NCBI GenBank assembly: GCA_964473285.1
Contig: CAYYOI010000009.1
Span: 1 to 48,626, forward strand
Origin: JBNJGT01 sp964473285
GTDB taxonomy: Archaea; Nanobdellota; Nanobdellia; Woesearchaeales; JACJVW01
Length of the DNA stretch: 48,626 bases
Direction: 5' to 3'
Within the stretch, counting starts at the first letter, position 1. Each line of letters opens with the position of its first letter. Shown here one piece after another: positions 41,187 through 48,626 of this stretch. A program made the translations under genes and the position numbers. Under the pieces are notes generated by a model that was not told the origin of the DNA, ran no database searches, and saw only the letters and a list, made by a program, of their open reading frames with translations.

Positions 41187-41936
41187 ATGGATTATGGCTA
41201 CCAAGATACAAAAAAAAACTACTTAACAAAGAAAGAGCAAGAAGTGCTATCACAACTGGAAAATAAAGAAATAATATGCACAAAAGACTTTCAAAAAGAA
41301 TTGAAGCCAAAAAATATAGTACTTAGTCAATTAGTCAGGAAAGGCTATTATATTCGGCTGAAAAAAGGAATATTGCTCTCAAGAGATGCGTTTTTTGAGA
41401 GGCCTTATGAACTTATATCAAAATCAAACAAAGGCGTTATTGCATATATAAGTGCCCTTCATATCCATGGCCTTATAGATTATGAGCCCAATATAATTTA
41501 TGTTATGGTGGATACAAGACCTTATGAAAAACAGATAAGAAGCTACAAAATAAAAGCGATAACTACAAAGCATAAATTTGGTATAGAAGAACTCAGCAAA
41601 GCATTTGTAACAGATATTGAAAAAACAATACTTGACTGTTTACTGCACCCTCAAAAAGCAGGTGGATACACTAATATTATCACTGCGCTAAGTGAGAGTA
41701 AGCTGCAATGGAAAAAAATGCTTGAGTATTTAGAATTGTTCAACAAAGGGTCGCTCTACCAAAAACTAGGATATTTGCTAACAAGGATAAATAAAGATAC
41801 CCCGCAATATGTTATAAAAGAATTAAAAAAAAGGGTCAAAAATAATTGTAGGTTAATAAGCAATACAAATATACCTTATGTTTATGATAAAGAATGGAAG
41901 ATAATGGATAATATAGGTAAGAGAGAATGGATTTAG
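41187..41936 (+). CDS. AbiEi-type antitoxin/transcriptional regulator
   Basis: 249 aa from ATG 41187. The N-terminal winged helix (LTKKEQEVLSQLENKEIICTKDFQKEL ... LSQLVRKGYYIRLKKGILL) and the following ISALHIHGLIDYEPNIIYVMV and TDIEKTILDCLLHPQKAGGYTNII match AbiEi antitoxins, whose N-terminal domain binds DNA and represses the operon while the C-terminal domain neutralises AbiEii. The preferred start is ATG 41187 over TTG 41175 because of the TATA position. It overlaps the toxin gene by 10 bp. Confidence 0.85.
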   Translation: MDYGYQDTKKNYLTKKEQEVLSQLENKEIICTKDFQKELKPKNIVLSQLVRKGYYIRLKKGILLSRDAFFERPYELISKSNKGVIAYISALHIHGLIDYEPNIIYVMVDTRPYEKQIRSYKIKAITTKHKFGIEELSKAFVTDIEKTILDCLLHPQKAGGYTNIITALSESKLQWKKMLEYLELFNKGSLYQKLGYLLTRINKDTPQYVIKELKKRVKNNCRLISNTNIPYVYDKEWKIMDNIGKREWI

Positions 41937-42700
41937 AAGAAATAAGACGAATATCAATAAAAAAAGGGGTTGGCCAAAAATTTATCTGTAAAGAAGAAAG
42001 ATTAACGAATTTACTCACTCAGCTATATATATTGTTCAAAGAGGAGATTATACTAAAAGGAGGTACTGGGTTAAATAGGGCTTTTCTCTATGATAAAGGA
42101 AGGTTTTCAGAAGATATAGATTTAGATATAATAACAAGAAATCAAAGCGAAACAATATCATATCTGGAGAAAAAGTCCAAAAAAATTCAGGGGTTTGATA
42201 TTAAAAAACCAAGGCTTATGAATAGAACACTTCGTTTTGATTGTTATTATATGAATGAATTAGACCAAAAGGACAAGATACAAATCGAGTTTTATATTGG
42301 CCATGAAAGAATCATAGGAGAGACAATACTTAAAGCAATACACTCACCAATAATAGAACAGCAGGCCACTGTTTTTAACATATATACATTTGAAAGCCTA
42401 ATTGCAAGAAAAATCATTGCGCTTACAAGACGAGAAGAGGGAAAAGACTTATATGATTTGCTATATTCACTTAAAAAAAATTACGATAAGAAAAAATTGC
42501 TCCATATATGCAATGAATTATGTGAATTCTATAATATCATAAACATAAAAAAAGAATTGAAAAAACAATTTGAAATCATAAACAAAAATATCAAATACAT
42601 AGGAAACTCAACAAATCATTATATCATAAAAGAGAACTCATTAGGATGGAGCTTTATCGCAGAAGAGACAGAGAGAATTTTAATGAGCATCTTAGATTGA
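41927..42700 (+). CDS. AbiEii-type nucleotidyltransferase toxin
   Basis: 257 aa. Motif I ILKGGTGLNRAFLYDKGRFSEDIDLDI (GG at 45-46, SEDIDLD at 61-67) is the hallmark of AbiEii/MenT-type nucleotidyltransferases. The C-terminal ESLIARKIIALTRREEGKDLYDLLY carries the conserved Lys and Asp of motifs III and IV. Bacterial relatives block growth during phage infection, some by adding nucleotides to tRNA. All visible catalytic residues are intact, so the toxin is probably active and needs its partner. Confidence 0.88.
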   Translation: MDLEEIRRISIKKGVGQKFICKEERLTNLLTQLYILFKEEIILKGGTGLNRAFLYDKGRFSEDIDLDIITRNQSETISYLEKKSKKIQGFDIKKPRLMNRTLRFDCYYMNELDQKDKIQIEFYIGHERIIGETILKAIHSPIIEQQATVFNIYTFESLIARKIIALTRREEGKDLYDLLYSLKKNYDKKKLLHICNELCEFYNIINIKKELKKQFEIINKNIKYIGNSTNHYIIKENSLGWSFIAEETERILMSILD

Positions 42701-42715
42701 TTAGTGGGGAAAATT

Positions 42716-42819
42716 ACATAAAATAATCATCACCTTAGTTGTTCATGGCTATCCACCATTTCTCATCAAAAGCTTAGGTGGCTTCATCAAATATTTTTAT
42801 TGCTTCTTGTTCATCGAAT
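42716..42819 (-). pseudogene. Possible degenerate protein fragment
   Basis: In one minus-strand frame the translation reads FDEQEAIKIFDEAT, stop, AFDEKWWIAMNN, stop, GDDYFM, stop. It looks protein-like (heptad and aromatic pattern) but is interrupted by two TAA codons and has no start. It may be the relic of a small gene deleted when the island formed. Weak evidence. Confidence 0.25.
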
Positions 42820-42837
42820 CATGTTCCTGGAGTTTCC

Positions 42838-42884
42838 ATTGTGAATAGAAACTAGCTTCCATTGGCAGTGGAAACCTTTATAAA
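42838..42884 (+). promoter_or_regulatory. Shared promoter/operator cassette, copy C
   Basis: ATTGTGAATAGAAACTAG (42838-42855, identical to copy B) is followed by the 24-bp segment 42861-42884, identical to copy A and ending in TATA box TTTATAAA. The left part of that segment completes an imperfect palindrome TTCCATTGGCAGTGGAA (42857-42873) that abuts the TATA box, a natural repressor position. In copy A only the right half-site is kept. Confidence 0.7.
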
Positions 42885-42906
42885 CCAAGAAGACTTCTTT
42901 TATACT

Positions 42907-44091
42907 ATGATAACAAAGGAGCAATTAAGAGGTGTAATAGCATCTCAAAGAGAGAATCTCGATCATATGGATAAAGGGATACCCAGAGAAAAAAAAATAG
43001 ATATCTATCCTTCTTTTGCAACCATCATCACAGGTATCAGAAGATGTGGAAAAAGCACCTTCCTAAACCAAATAATATCTAAGCAAAAAAAAGCCTATTA
43101 CTTAAATCTGGAAGATCCACGACTTGAAGGATTTGAAATATCTGATTTCAACAAGTTTGAGGAACTCATGTATGAATTATATGGAAAAGGAGGAATATTC
43201 TTCTTCGATGAGATACAGACAATAGATAGATGGGAAAAATTCGTTCGATATCTTACAGACAAAAAGGAGAAGGTCTTGATCACTGGCTCAAATGCCTCGA
43301 TCTTAAGCAAGGAAATGGGGACAAAACTTACAGGAAGATACTTCCAAAAAGAGATATTTCCTTTTTCTTTCAATGAGTTTGCCATTCTTAAAAATAGGAT
43401 ATTTGAAGATTATCTCTATAAAGGAGGATTCCCCGAATACCTGAAACATGAAAACTCAGAGATTCTGCAAAACCTTATGAAGGATATAATCCTTAAGGAT
43501 GTTGTTGTAAGATATGGAATAAAGAACAGCAGTATTTTGACTCGCATGGCAGTTTATATGATCTCGAACGTATCAAAAGAATTCACATATAATTCCTTAA
43601 AAAAAATACTACAAATCAGATCTACACAAAGTGTTATCGATTATATGAGCTACCTGGAAGACACTTACCTATTGTTCACGGTTCCGCAATTTGATTACTC
43701 ATATAAGAGACAACTGGTCCTTCCAAAAAAAGTGTACTCTATTGATAACGGGCTTTCAAGAGCCAATTCTGCATCATTTTCAAAAGATAAAGGAAGGATG
43801 CTTGAGAATCTTGTTTTTCTTCATCTGAGAAAGAACCAAAAGAATATATTCTATCACAAGGAAGAAGGGGAATGTGATTTCTTGATAAGGATGAACGAAA
43901 AAATAACAGAGGCTATACAAGTATGTTTCAAGCTTGATGAAGAGAATAAAGATAGAGAGATAAAGGGGTTATTAGAAGCCTTGAATAAATTTAAATTAGG
44001 TAAAGGAACTATAATTACTTATAATCAGAGAGACAGTTTTGAAATCAAAGGAAAAAGGATTGATTTGATACCGTGTCATGAGTTCTTGTAA
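42907..44091 (+). CDS. AAA ATPase with C-terminal DUF4143 domain, copy 2
   Basis: 394 aa from ATG 42907. Walker A GIRRCGKSTFL (about residues 43-53), Walker B IFFFDEIQ (97-104), sensor VLITGSNASIL, then FPFSFNEFA and GGFPEYL, typical of AAA_14+DUF4143 ATPases. The C-terminal DUF4143 part keeps ECDFLIRMNEKITEAIQVCFK, a variant of the PD-(D/E)xK pattern. The protein is only distantly similar to copy 1 (different Walker residues, many changes), although their promoters are identical over 24 bp. The N-terminal extension from TTG 42862 is rejected because it is promoter sequence. Confidence 0.85.
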   Translation: MITKEQLRGVIASQRENLDHMDKGIPREKKIDIYPSFATIITGIRRCGKSTFLNQIISKQKKAYYLNLEDPRLEGFEISDFNKFEELMYELYGKGGIFFFDEIQTIDRWEKFVRYLTDKKEKVLITGSNASILSKEMGTKLTGRYFQKEIFPFSFNEFAILKNRIFEDYLYKGGFPEYLKHENSEILQNLMKDIILKDVVVRYGIKNSSILTRMAVYMISNVSKEFTYNSLKKILQIRSTQSVIDYMSYLEDTYLLFTVPQFDYSYKRQLVLPKKVYSIDNGLSRANSASFSKDKGRMLENLVFLHLRKNQKNIFYHKEEGECDFLIRMNEKITEAIQVCFKLDEENKDREIKGLLEALNKFKLGKGTIITYNQRDSFEIKGKRIDLIPCHEFL

Positions 44092-44119
44092 AGCATAATG
44101 TTTGGAGTAAAAAGTTCAT

Positions 44120-44506
44120 TTAAGTGTCCTTTAGATAGCTCTCGAGAATATTCTCTGCACCTGGAGCAATCATCTGTTTCCATGCCAGGTCATTCTTTGC
44201 AATGAGGTCTCTTATAGCTGTTGCAGAGATGTCATGTAAATGAGCAGGGACTTCAACCTCTTCCACTTTGTAGCCTACTCCATAATTAACGCTTTCGATG
44301 TCATCGATTATCTCAACTTTCGCATCTGCATTCATCTTTGCCATTGCAGATTCGATCATCTGTTTCCTGATTTCTGAAGGATATATGTCATGCTTCGTGT
44401 CCTGGACCAGTATCAGCAAGGGTATGCCTGCGTCTATCTTTTCCTGCATGATTGCAAGGTGCCCTTTGTGAAAAGGACACCACCGTCCTATAAACAATGC
44501 TCTCAT
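44120..44506 (-). CDS. Small HxGH-type nucleotidyltransferase
   Basis: 128-aa cytidylyltransferase-fold enzyme. The nucleotide-binding HxGH motif is in FIGRWCPFHKGHLAIM and the second motif is ISATAIRDLI (ISxTxxR). It is shorter than archaeal NMN adenylyltransferase (about 170 aa) and lacks that enzyme's GNPLV region. The segment IIDDIESVNYGVGY resembles small adenylyltransferases I recall beside APS kinases in sugar and sulfation loci. It could therefore act on NMN, on a sugar phosphate, or in sulfate activation. Its ATG overlaps the original stop of UDP-glucose dehydrogenase by 4 bp, so it belongs to the sugar operon. Confidence 0.7.
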   Translation of the reverse strand: MRALFIGRWCPFHKGHLAIMQEKIDAGIPLLILVQDTKHDIYPSEIRKQMIESAMAKMNADAKVEIIDDIESVNYGVGYKVEEVEVPAHLHDISATAIRDLIAKNDLAWKQMIAPGAENILESYLKDT

Positions 44507-45774
44507 CTTCCTATGCTAATGTAATTGAAGCTTTCCATATCGCGGGGGTCGTAAATGTTTCTTCCGTCGACTATGTTAGGGCTTTTCATCATCCCCTTCA
44601 GCTTTTCAAGATCAAGGCTCCTGAATTCATCCCATTAAGTGCATATCACAAGGCAATCTGCATCCTTTGCTGTGTCATAAGGGGTATCTTTTATCCCTAT
44701 ATCGAATTGCCTGGACACGTTATCTGCTGCTTCAGGATCGAATGCCTGGACTGTTGCCCCTTCCTCTATAAGTTTTCTTATTATTGTAAGAGATGGCGCT
44801 TCACGGATGTCATCAGTCTTGGGCTTGAATGCAAGACCTAGTATGCCTATTGTTTTGTCTTTAAGATCAGGAAGAAGTTTTTTTATCTTAGGGAGTATGT
44901 CCTTTTGCCTGTAATTGATGTCTTCCACTGCATCAAGGATTGAGGATTCACATCCATGATCTTTCAGGGTGTGTTGCAGTGCCTTTACATCCTTTGGAAA
45001 ACAGCTTCCGCCATAACCTATACCTGCATGGAGAAAACGGCTGCCTATGCGCTTGTCAAGCCCCATGCCTTTTGAGACTTCACTTATGTCACCTCCGTTC
45101 TTCTCGCATAGATGGCTTAGCATGTTCACAAACGAAATGCGGGTTGCAAGCATTGCGTTGCTTGCGTATTTTGCAAGCTCTGCGCTGTTACGCTTCATGA
45201 AAACAATCGGGTTGTCTGTTCGTATTACTGGTGAATATAATTTGGTTATGAGTTTCTTTGCCTTTTCACTGTCTGTTCCCACAATAATCCGGTCAGGATT
45301 CTTGAAATCATAGATGGCGCGGCCTTCCCGGAGGAATTCAGGATTTGATACTACATCAAAATCGCTTTGCGGGCGGAGGATCTCTTCAATCTTATCATTG
45401 GTACCCATGGGGACTGTGCTTTTCGTGACTACCAGCTTGTAGCCTTGCATGTTATCATGGATGGTTCTTGCAACTGCAAAGACTGCACTGAGGTCTGCAT
45501 TTCCATCCTCGCCTTCAGGGGTTCCTACGGCGATGTAGATTATCTCTGGTTCGACTGCCTTCTTGGTATCTGTTGTGAAGGTTATCCTTCCTTCACGAAG
45601 ATTGCGGCTGAGAAGATCACGCAAACCTGGCTCATATATGACTGGGTCTCCTGAATTAAGGAGTTTCACCTTATCCTCATCAACATCAGCACAGATCACT
45701 TCGTTTCCAAGGTCTGCAAGACAGACTCCTGTCACAAGGCCTACATAACCGCTTCCGAACACCGAGATCCTCAT
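44503..45774 (-). pseudogene. UDP-glucose 6-dehydrogenase with one in-frame stop codon
   Basis: Oxidises UDP-glucose to UDP-glucuronate with two NAD+. N-terminal Rossmann motif ISVFGSGYVGLVTGVCLADLG, then VGTPEGEDGNADLSAV, FLREGRAIYDF, catalytic Cys in GIGYGGSCFPKDVKAL, and the C-terminal domain LGLAFKPKTDDIREAPSL. After DCLVICT a TAA (44637-44635) stands where the family has Glu (TEWDEFR). The same frame then runs 43 more residues (WDEFRSLDL ... SPNIVDGRNIYDP ... ISIGR) to a TGA overlapping the next ATG. One G-to-T change explains it. The start is ATG 45774 with GGTGA four bases upstream, overlapping the previous stop; ATG 45789 is less likely. Confidence 0.9.
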
Positions 45775-46997
45775 AATCTCACCACGCATTCATCATTTTT
45801 GAGTATGCCTTTCACATCAATTATCAGGGGTTCACCCATATATCCTTTCAAAGTCTCCAAAGAAAGTTCTTTGTATTCCTTGTGTGGAACAGCCAAGACC
45901 AATGCATCCAGGTCAAAAAAATCCTGGAGTGAATTCATCCCTTCCAATCCCTCAAAATGAGGGTCATGAACCTTAAGATTTGCGCCCAGTCTTTGAAGTT
46001 CTAAAATGATCTCTTTTACTTGGCTGTTTCTTGCATCCTTTACATCTTCCTTAAATGTGATACCCAAAATGCCTATCTTTGACCCTTTGATTGGTTTCCC
46101 TTTTGAATTAAGCTCTTCGAATAAAAGCTTTACAACCTGCTTGTACATGGAGTCATTGATCCTTCTACCTGCAAGTATCACTTCAGGGGTGTAGCCCAGT
46201 TCCTCTGCTTTGTATGTAAGATAGTAAGGATCAACCCCTATACAGTGGCCACCTACAAGCCCTGGCTCAAATGGCAGAAAATTCCATTTGGTCTTTGCGG
46301 CTTCCAATACCTCAAAAGTATCGATATTCATCTTCCTGAATATGAGGCTAAGCTCGTTAATGAGAGCTATGTTTAAGTCACGCTGGGTGTTCTCGATTAC
46401 TTTTGCAGCTTCGGCAACTTTTATCGAGGTTGCCCGGAATGTCTTTGTTATGCTTGAATAGACCTCTTCAACCTTATCTAAGGTTTCAGTGTCCATTCCT
46501 GAAACCACTTTTGTTATCTTATCTATCGTATGGTTGGTGTCTCCTGGGTTGATCCTTTCTGGTGAGTAGCCTATTTTCCAATCAACTCCACACTTAAGAC
46601 CTGATTCCTTCTCGATTATGGGAACACATACCTCTTCTGTTGCTCCGGGATAGACTGTGCTTTCGAAAACAACTACGGCGTCCTTCTTAAGGTTCTTTCC
46701 TACTATAGCTGATGCAGACCGAAGGCAAGAAAGATCCGGCTTTTTCCCATCTCCAATTGGTGTTGGAACACCGACAATAACAAAATCACATTCCTTAAGA
46801 CAAGAGGGGTCTTCTGAATACTCAAGAGTACTGTTGTCCAGATCTTCACCCAGTGTTTCATTATTCTCATCGATGCCTTCTTTAAGATTCTTTATCCTTT
46901 GCGGATTTGCATCAAAGCCTACTACTTCAAAATGTTTTGACAAACATAGTGCAAGCGGCAAACCGACATAGCCAAGACCAACGAGGCCAATTTTCAT
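45771..46997 (-). CDS. UDP-N-acetylhexosamine 6-dehydrogenase (WecC/TviB/WbpO-like)
   Basis: 408-aa nucleotide-sugar dehydrogenase. IGLVGLGYVGLPLALCLSKHF is the NAD motif, GVPTPIGDGKKPDLSCL and FESTVYPGATEEVCVPIIE are typical of UDP-GlcNAc/GalNAc/ManNAc dehydrogenases, and the catalytic Cys is in LVGGHCIGVDPYYLTYKAEELG. The TKWNFLPFEPGLVGGHCIG block is close to the TviB/WbpO group, which makes UDP-N-acetyl-galactos- or glucosaminuronic acid. The product would be an acidic amino sugar for the glycan. It shares ATGA overlaps with both neighbouring genes. Confidence 0.9.
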   Translation of the reverse strand: MKIGLVGLGYVGLPLALCLSKHFEVVGFDANPQRIKNLKEGIDENNETLGEDLDNSTLEYSEDPSCLKECDFVIVGVPTPIGDGKKPDLSCLRSASAIVGKNLKKDAVVVFESTVYPGATEEVCVPIIEKESGLKCGVDWKIGYSPERINPGDTNHTIDKITKVVSGMDTETLDKVEEVYSSITKTFRATSIKVAEAAKVIENTQRDLNIALINELSLIFRKMNIDTFEVLEAAKTKWNFLPFEPGLVGGHCIGVDPYYLTYKAEELGYTPEVILAGRRINDSMYKQVVKLLFEELNSKGKPIKGSKIGILGITFKEDVKDARNSQVKEIILELQRLGANLKVHDPHFEGLEGMNSLQDFFDLDALVLAVPHKEYKELSLETLKGYMGEPLIIDVKGILKNDECVVRL

Positions 46998-47947
46998 TTT
47001 CCACCATAATACTCTTTATACCAGTCCACAAACTCTTGCACGCCTTCTTTTACGCTTGTTTTGGGTGAGTAACCAAGCATCTTTTGGGCTTTTGAGATGT
47101 CTGCTTCGGTGTGAGGGACATCTCCAGGCTGGATCTCCATGAGATTCATCTGGGCTTTCTTTCCAAGGGCTACTTCAAGAGATCTTATGTAATCCATGAG
47201 TTCCACGACCTCTCCTCTGGCGAGATTGAATCTCTCGTATTGATAATCGTTATCGATTGCGCCAATAACACCCTGGACAATGTCTGCAATGAAGGTGAAG
47301 TCCCGCTTCATCTTACCGTGATTGTAGACGTCAATTGGCTTACCTTCAAGGATTGATTTGGTGAACTTGAAAAGCGCCATGTCAGGCCTTCCCCACGGGC
47401 CATAGACAGTAAAGAATCGAAGACACCTGCAGTTTATATTGTAGAGATGGTGATAGGTATAACACATGAGTTCTCCATTCTTTTTTGTTGCGGCATAGAG
47501 GGAGACAGGGTGGCTTACATCCTGTGTCTCCTTGAAAGGCATTTCCTTATTCCCTCCATAGACAGAGGAGGATGATGCAAATATAAAATTGGGAATCTTA
47601 TGGTTACGGCAGAGCTCAAGCAGGTTGAGGGTACCCTTGTTATTGTTCTCCTGGTAACTGAAAGGATTCTCTATGGAATATCGTACCCCTGCCTGGGCTG
47701 CAAGATGAAGAACCTTTTCTATTTGGTTCTCTTCTGCAATCTTTGCCAAGGTATCATAGTCACAAATATCTGACTTGTAAAAATGAAAGTTCTTGTGCTC
47801 CAGTGACTTCAATCTTTCTTTTTTCAATGCTGGATCATAATAGTCGTTCAGGTTATCAATGCCAATGACTGTATCTCCTCGTTCAAGAAGCTTTTTTGCA
47901 ACTGACGAGCCTATGAACCCAGCAATCCCTGTTATTGCGATTTCCAT
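46994..47947 (-). CDS. UDP-glucuronate 4-epimerase-like NAD-dependent epimerase
   Basis: 317 aa from ATG 47947. Short-chain dehydrogenase fold: NAD motif GIAGFIGSSVAKKLL, FIFASSSSVYGG, the catalytic YAATKK and RCLRFFTVYGPWGRPDMALFKF, a segment characteristic of UDP-glucuronate 4-epimerases. It would turn UDP-glucuronate from the next-but-one gene into UDP-galacturonate. The start at 47947 is fixed by minus-strand GGTTTATAAATC (47969-47980); the longer frame from 47998 would begin upstream of the promoter. It heads the operon 47947-44120. Confidence 0.9.
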   Translation of the reverse strand: MEIAITGIAGFIGSSVAKKLLERGDTVIGIDNLNDYYDPALKKERLKSLEHKNFHFYKSDICDYDTLAKIAEENQIEKVLHLAAQAGVRYSIENPFSYQENNNKGTLNLLELCRNHKIPNFIFASSSSVYGGNKEMPFKETQDVSHPVSLYAATKKNGELMCYTYHHLYNINCRCLRFFTVYGPWGRPDMALFKFTKSILEGKPIDVYNHGKMKRDFTFIADIVQGVIGAIDNDYQYERFNLARGEVVELMDYIRSLEVALGKKAQMNLMEIQPGDVPHTEADISKAQKMLGYSPKTSVKEGVQEFVDWYKEYYGGK

Positions 47948-47968
47948 GCTAATTAAGCCAAATGAGAG

Positions 47969-47980
47969 ATTTATAAACCT
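47969..47980 (-). promoter_or_regulatory. TATA box of the sugar-nucleotide operon
   Basis: GGTTTATAAATC on the minus strand, centred about 26 nt before ATG 47947. It sits just downstream of the stop of the gene at 47995, which shows that the operon has its own promoter and decides the epimerase start. Confidence 0.6.
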
Positions 47981-47994
47981 TGTGCAAGTGGCTC

Positions 47995-48444
47995 TCATTC
48001 CAAGAGTTTGTAGAAACCGCTACTGCTGAAGAAAGGGATTGAAACCTCTTGAAAATCAAATTTTCTGAGAAAATTTTGCATATGATCTTTTTCGGTGGTA
48101 CAGTAAAGCATTTGTGAATTATTTCGGTTTACCTCTTTCATTACAATGCTTTCCATGACCTGACTGCCCACACCTGCCCTTTCCTGTCTTGGAGGGATTC
48201 CATTTGGGAAAAAGGTTTCAAGACCAAGAACTGTATCGTTTGGGTTCAAAGATGGACCTCCAACATAATTGAGTATACAATCTTTATATGGTCCAACCGC
48301 GAGTGATATTTGGGCATTGGTTTCATTACAAAACAGATAAACTAACACAAAGGTGTCGTTACTTTTCCAATAATGGGTTTCATACATCTCTGCCAGAAGA
48401 ACTACATCGAATTTATAAAAGCTGCTGCCCGAATAACATTTCAT
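47995..48444 (-). CDS. GNAT-like acetyltransferase
   Basis: 149-aa protein with GNAT order. The acetyl-CoA loop is RQERAGVGSQVMESIVMKE (R-x-x-x-x-G-V-G-S form), preceded by beta strands (FVLVYLFCNETNAQISLAVG and YVGGPSLN) and followed by MLYCTTEKDHMQNFLRKFDFQEV, the usual C-terminal strand-helix ending with 'F-x-x-F/G-F'. The substrate is unknown; N-acylation of an amino sugar would suit the locus, but protein or small-molecule targets are equally possible. Minus-strand TATTAAATAAAG lies about 15-25 nt before the ATG. Confidence 0.65.
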   Translation of the reverse strand: MKCYSGSSFYKFDVVLLAEMYETHYWKSNDTFVLVYLFCNETNAQISLAVGPYKDCILNYVGGPSLNPNDTVLGLETFFPNGIPPRQERAGVGSQVMESIVMKEVNRNNSQMLYCTTEKDHMQNFLRKFDFQEVSIPFFSSSGFYKLLE

Positions 48445-48626
48445 AACCCTTTATTTAATAGTATAACCTTTGAAATCCTAGAAAATCTTACTCAAAAGGG
48501 ATAGTTCTTACTCAGATTCAATAAAATTTCACTTTATGGTCTAATTAATCCCTTTCGAAAAAACTCGTAGACCAGTATCTCCGATGAGTTTTAACTACTC
48601 CTGAATTAATAGAAAAAACCAACAGC
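48445..48626. other. Window-end intergenic sequence
   Basis: AT-rich, no open frame of note on either strand. It contains the promoter of the GNAT-like gene. Short repeated words (CTTACTCA at about 48488 and 48509) are the only pattern; nothing else recognisable. Confidence 0.4.

Noticed and set aside
42716..42819. A real small gene on the minus strand
   Set aside because: Two internal stops and no start; listed only as a possible relic.
39379..44091. Transposon carrying the AbiE/DUF4143 genes
   Set aside because: No transposase, terminal inverted repeats or target duplication could be seen; the repeated cassettes are all in direct orientation and sit at promoters.
44635..44637. TAA read as an amino acid in UDP-glucose dehydrogenase
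   Set aside because: Many intact genes in the window end in TAA followed by non-coding sequence, so stop reassignment is not supported.

Overview
The window looks like a piece of a DPANN-type archaeal genome, most like Woesearchaeota/Pacearchaeota. Supporting signs are TATA boxes about 22-30 nt before start codons with almost no leader, an intron-bearing tRNA-Trp, an archaeal pilin with a class III signal sequence, a TadC/FlaJ-type pilus platform, an STT3-type oligosaccharyltransferase, a geranylgeranyl-reductase-like flavoprotein and a minimal histone-fold protein. Genes are tightly packed, with many 4-bp ATGA overlaps and overlapping convergent 3' ends. The aspartyl-tRNA synthetase is of the bacterial type. 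Lineage is inferred from gene style, not from a marker tree.

Layout. (1) 1-7.9 kb: aspS, a rhomboid protease, a possible CARF-like protein, an RsmC-like methyltransferase, two tandem membrane-anchored paralogs, malic enzyme, a 58-aa histone-fold protein and two coiled-coil proteins. (2) 8.0-12.4 kb: a type IV pilus operon made of a secretion ATPase broken by two frameshifts, two platform proteins and a pilin. (3) 12.4-14.3 kb: a MEMO-family protein, a small winged-helix-like protein behind a dense array of GTCTC/GAGAC motifs, a DUF192 protein and tRNA-Trp. (4) 14.4-20.5 kb: a processive GT2, a membrane-tethered thioredoxin-like protein, two large surface proteins and the reductase. (5) 20.5-39.3 kb: a surface glycosylation locus with STT3 fused to a parvulin domain, a DPM1-like GT, DUF2304, several GT4/GT2 enzymes, methyltransferases, an asparagine-synthetase-like amide ligase, four sulfotransferases (one broken), a flippase and a UDP-sugar-pyrophosphorylase-like protein. 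A very A-rich stretch (26.6-31.85 kb) looks transferred and ends in a truncated glycosyltransferase. (6) 39.4-44.1 kb: an AbiEi/AbiEii toxin-antitoxin pair flanked by two AAA+DUF4143 ATPases; the three promoters share sequence cassettes. (7) 44.1-48.4 kb: a small HxGH nucleotidyltransferase, UDP-glucose dehydrogenase with an in-frame stop, a UDP-HexNAc dehydrogenase, UDP-glucuronate 4-epimerase and a GNAT-like protein.

How it fits together. Regions 4, 5 and 7 plausibly make acidic sugar nucleotides (UDP-glucose to UDP-glucuronate to UDP-galacturonate, and a uronic HexNAc), assemble them on a polyprenyl lipid, decorate the glycan with sulfate, methyl and amide groups, flip it and transfer it to surface proteins and pilins. 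The parvulin tail on STT3 suggests that folding is coupled to glycosylation. Region 6 is a defence-like insertion inside this locus and is the best candidate for an undescribed co-regulated system. Four loci carry inactivating lesions (pilus ATPase, a sulfotransferase, a glycosyltransferase remnant, UDP-glucose dehydrogenase); real decay and sequencing or assembly error cannot be told apart from the sequence alone.
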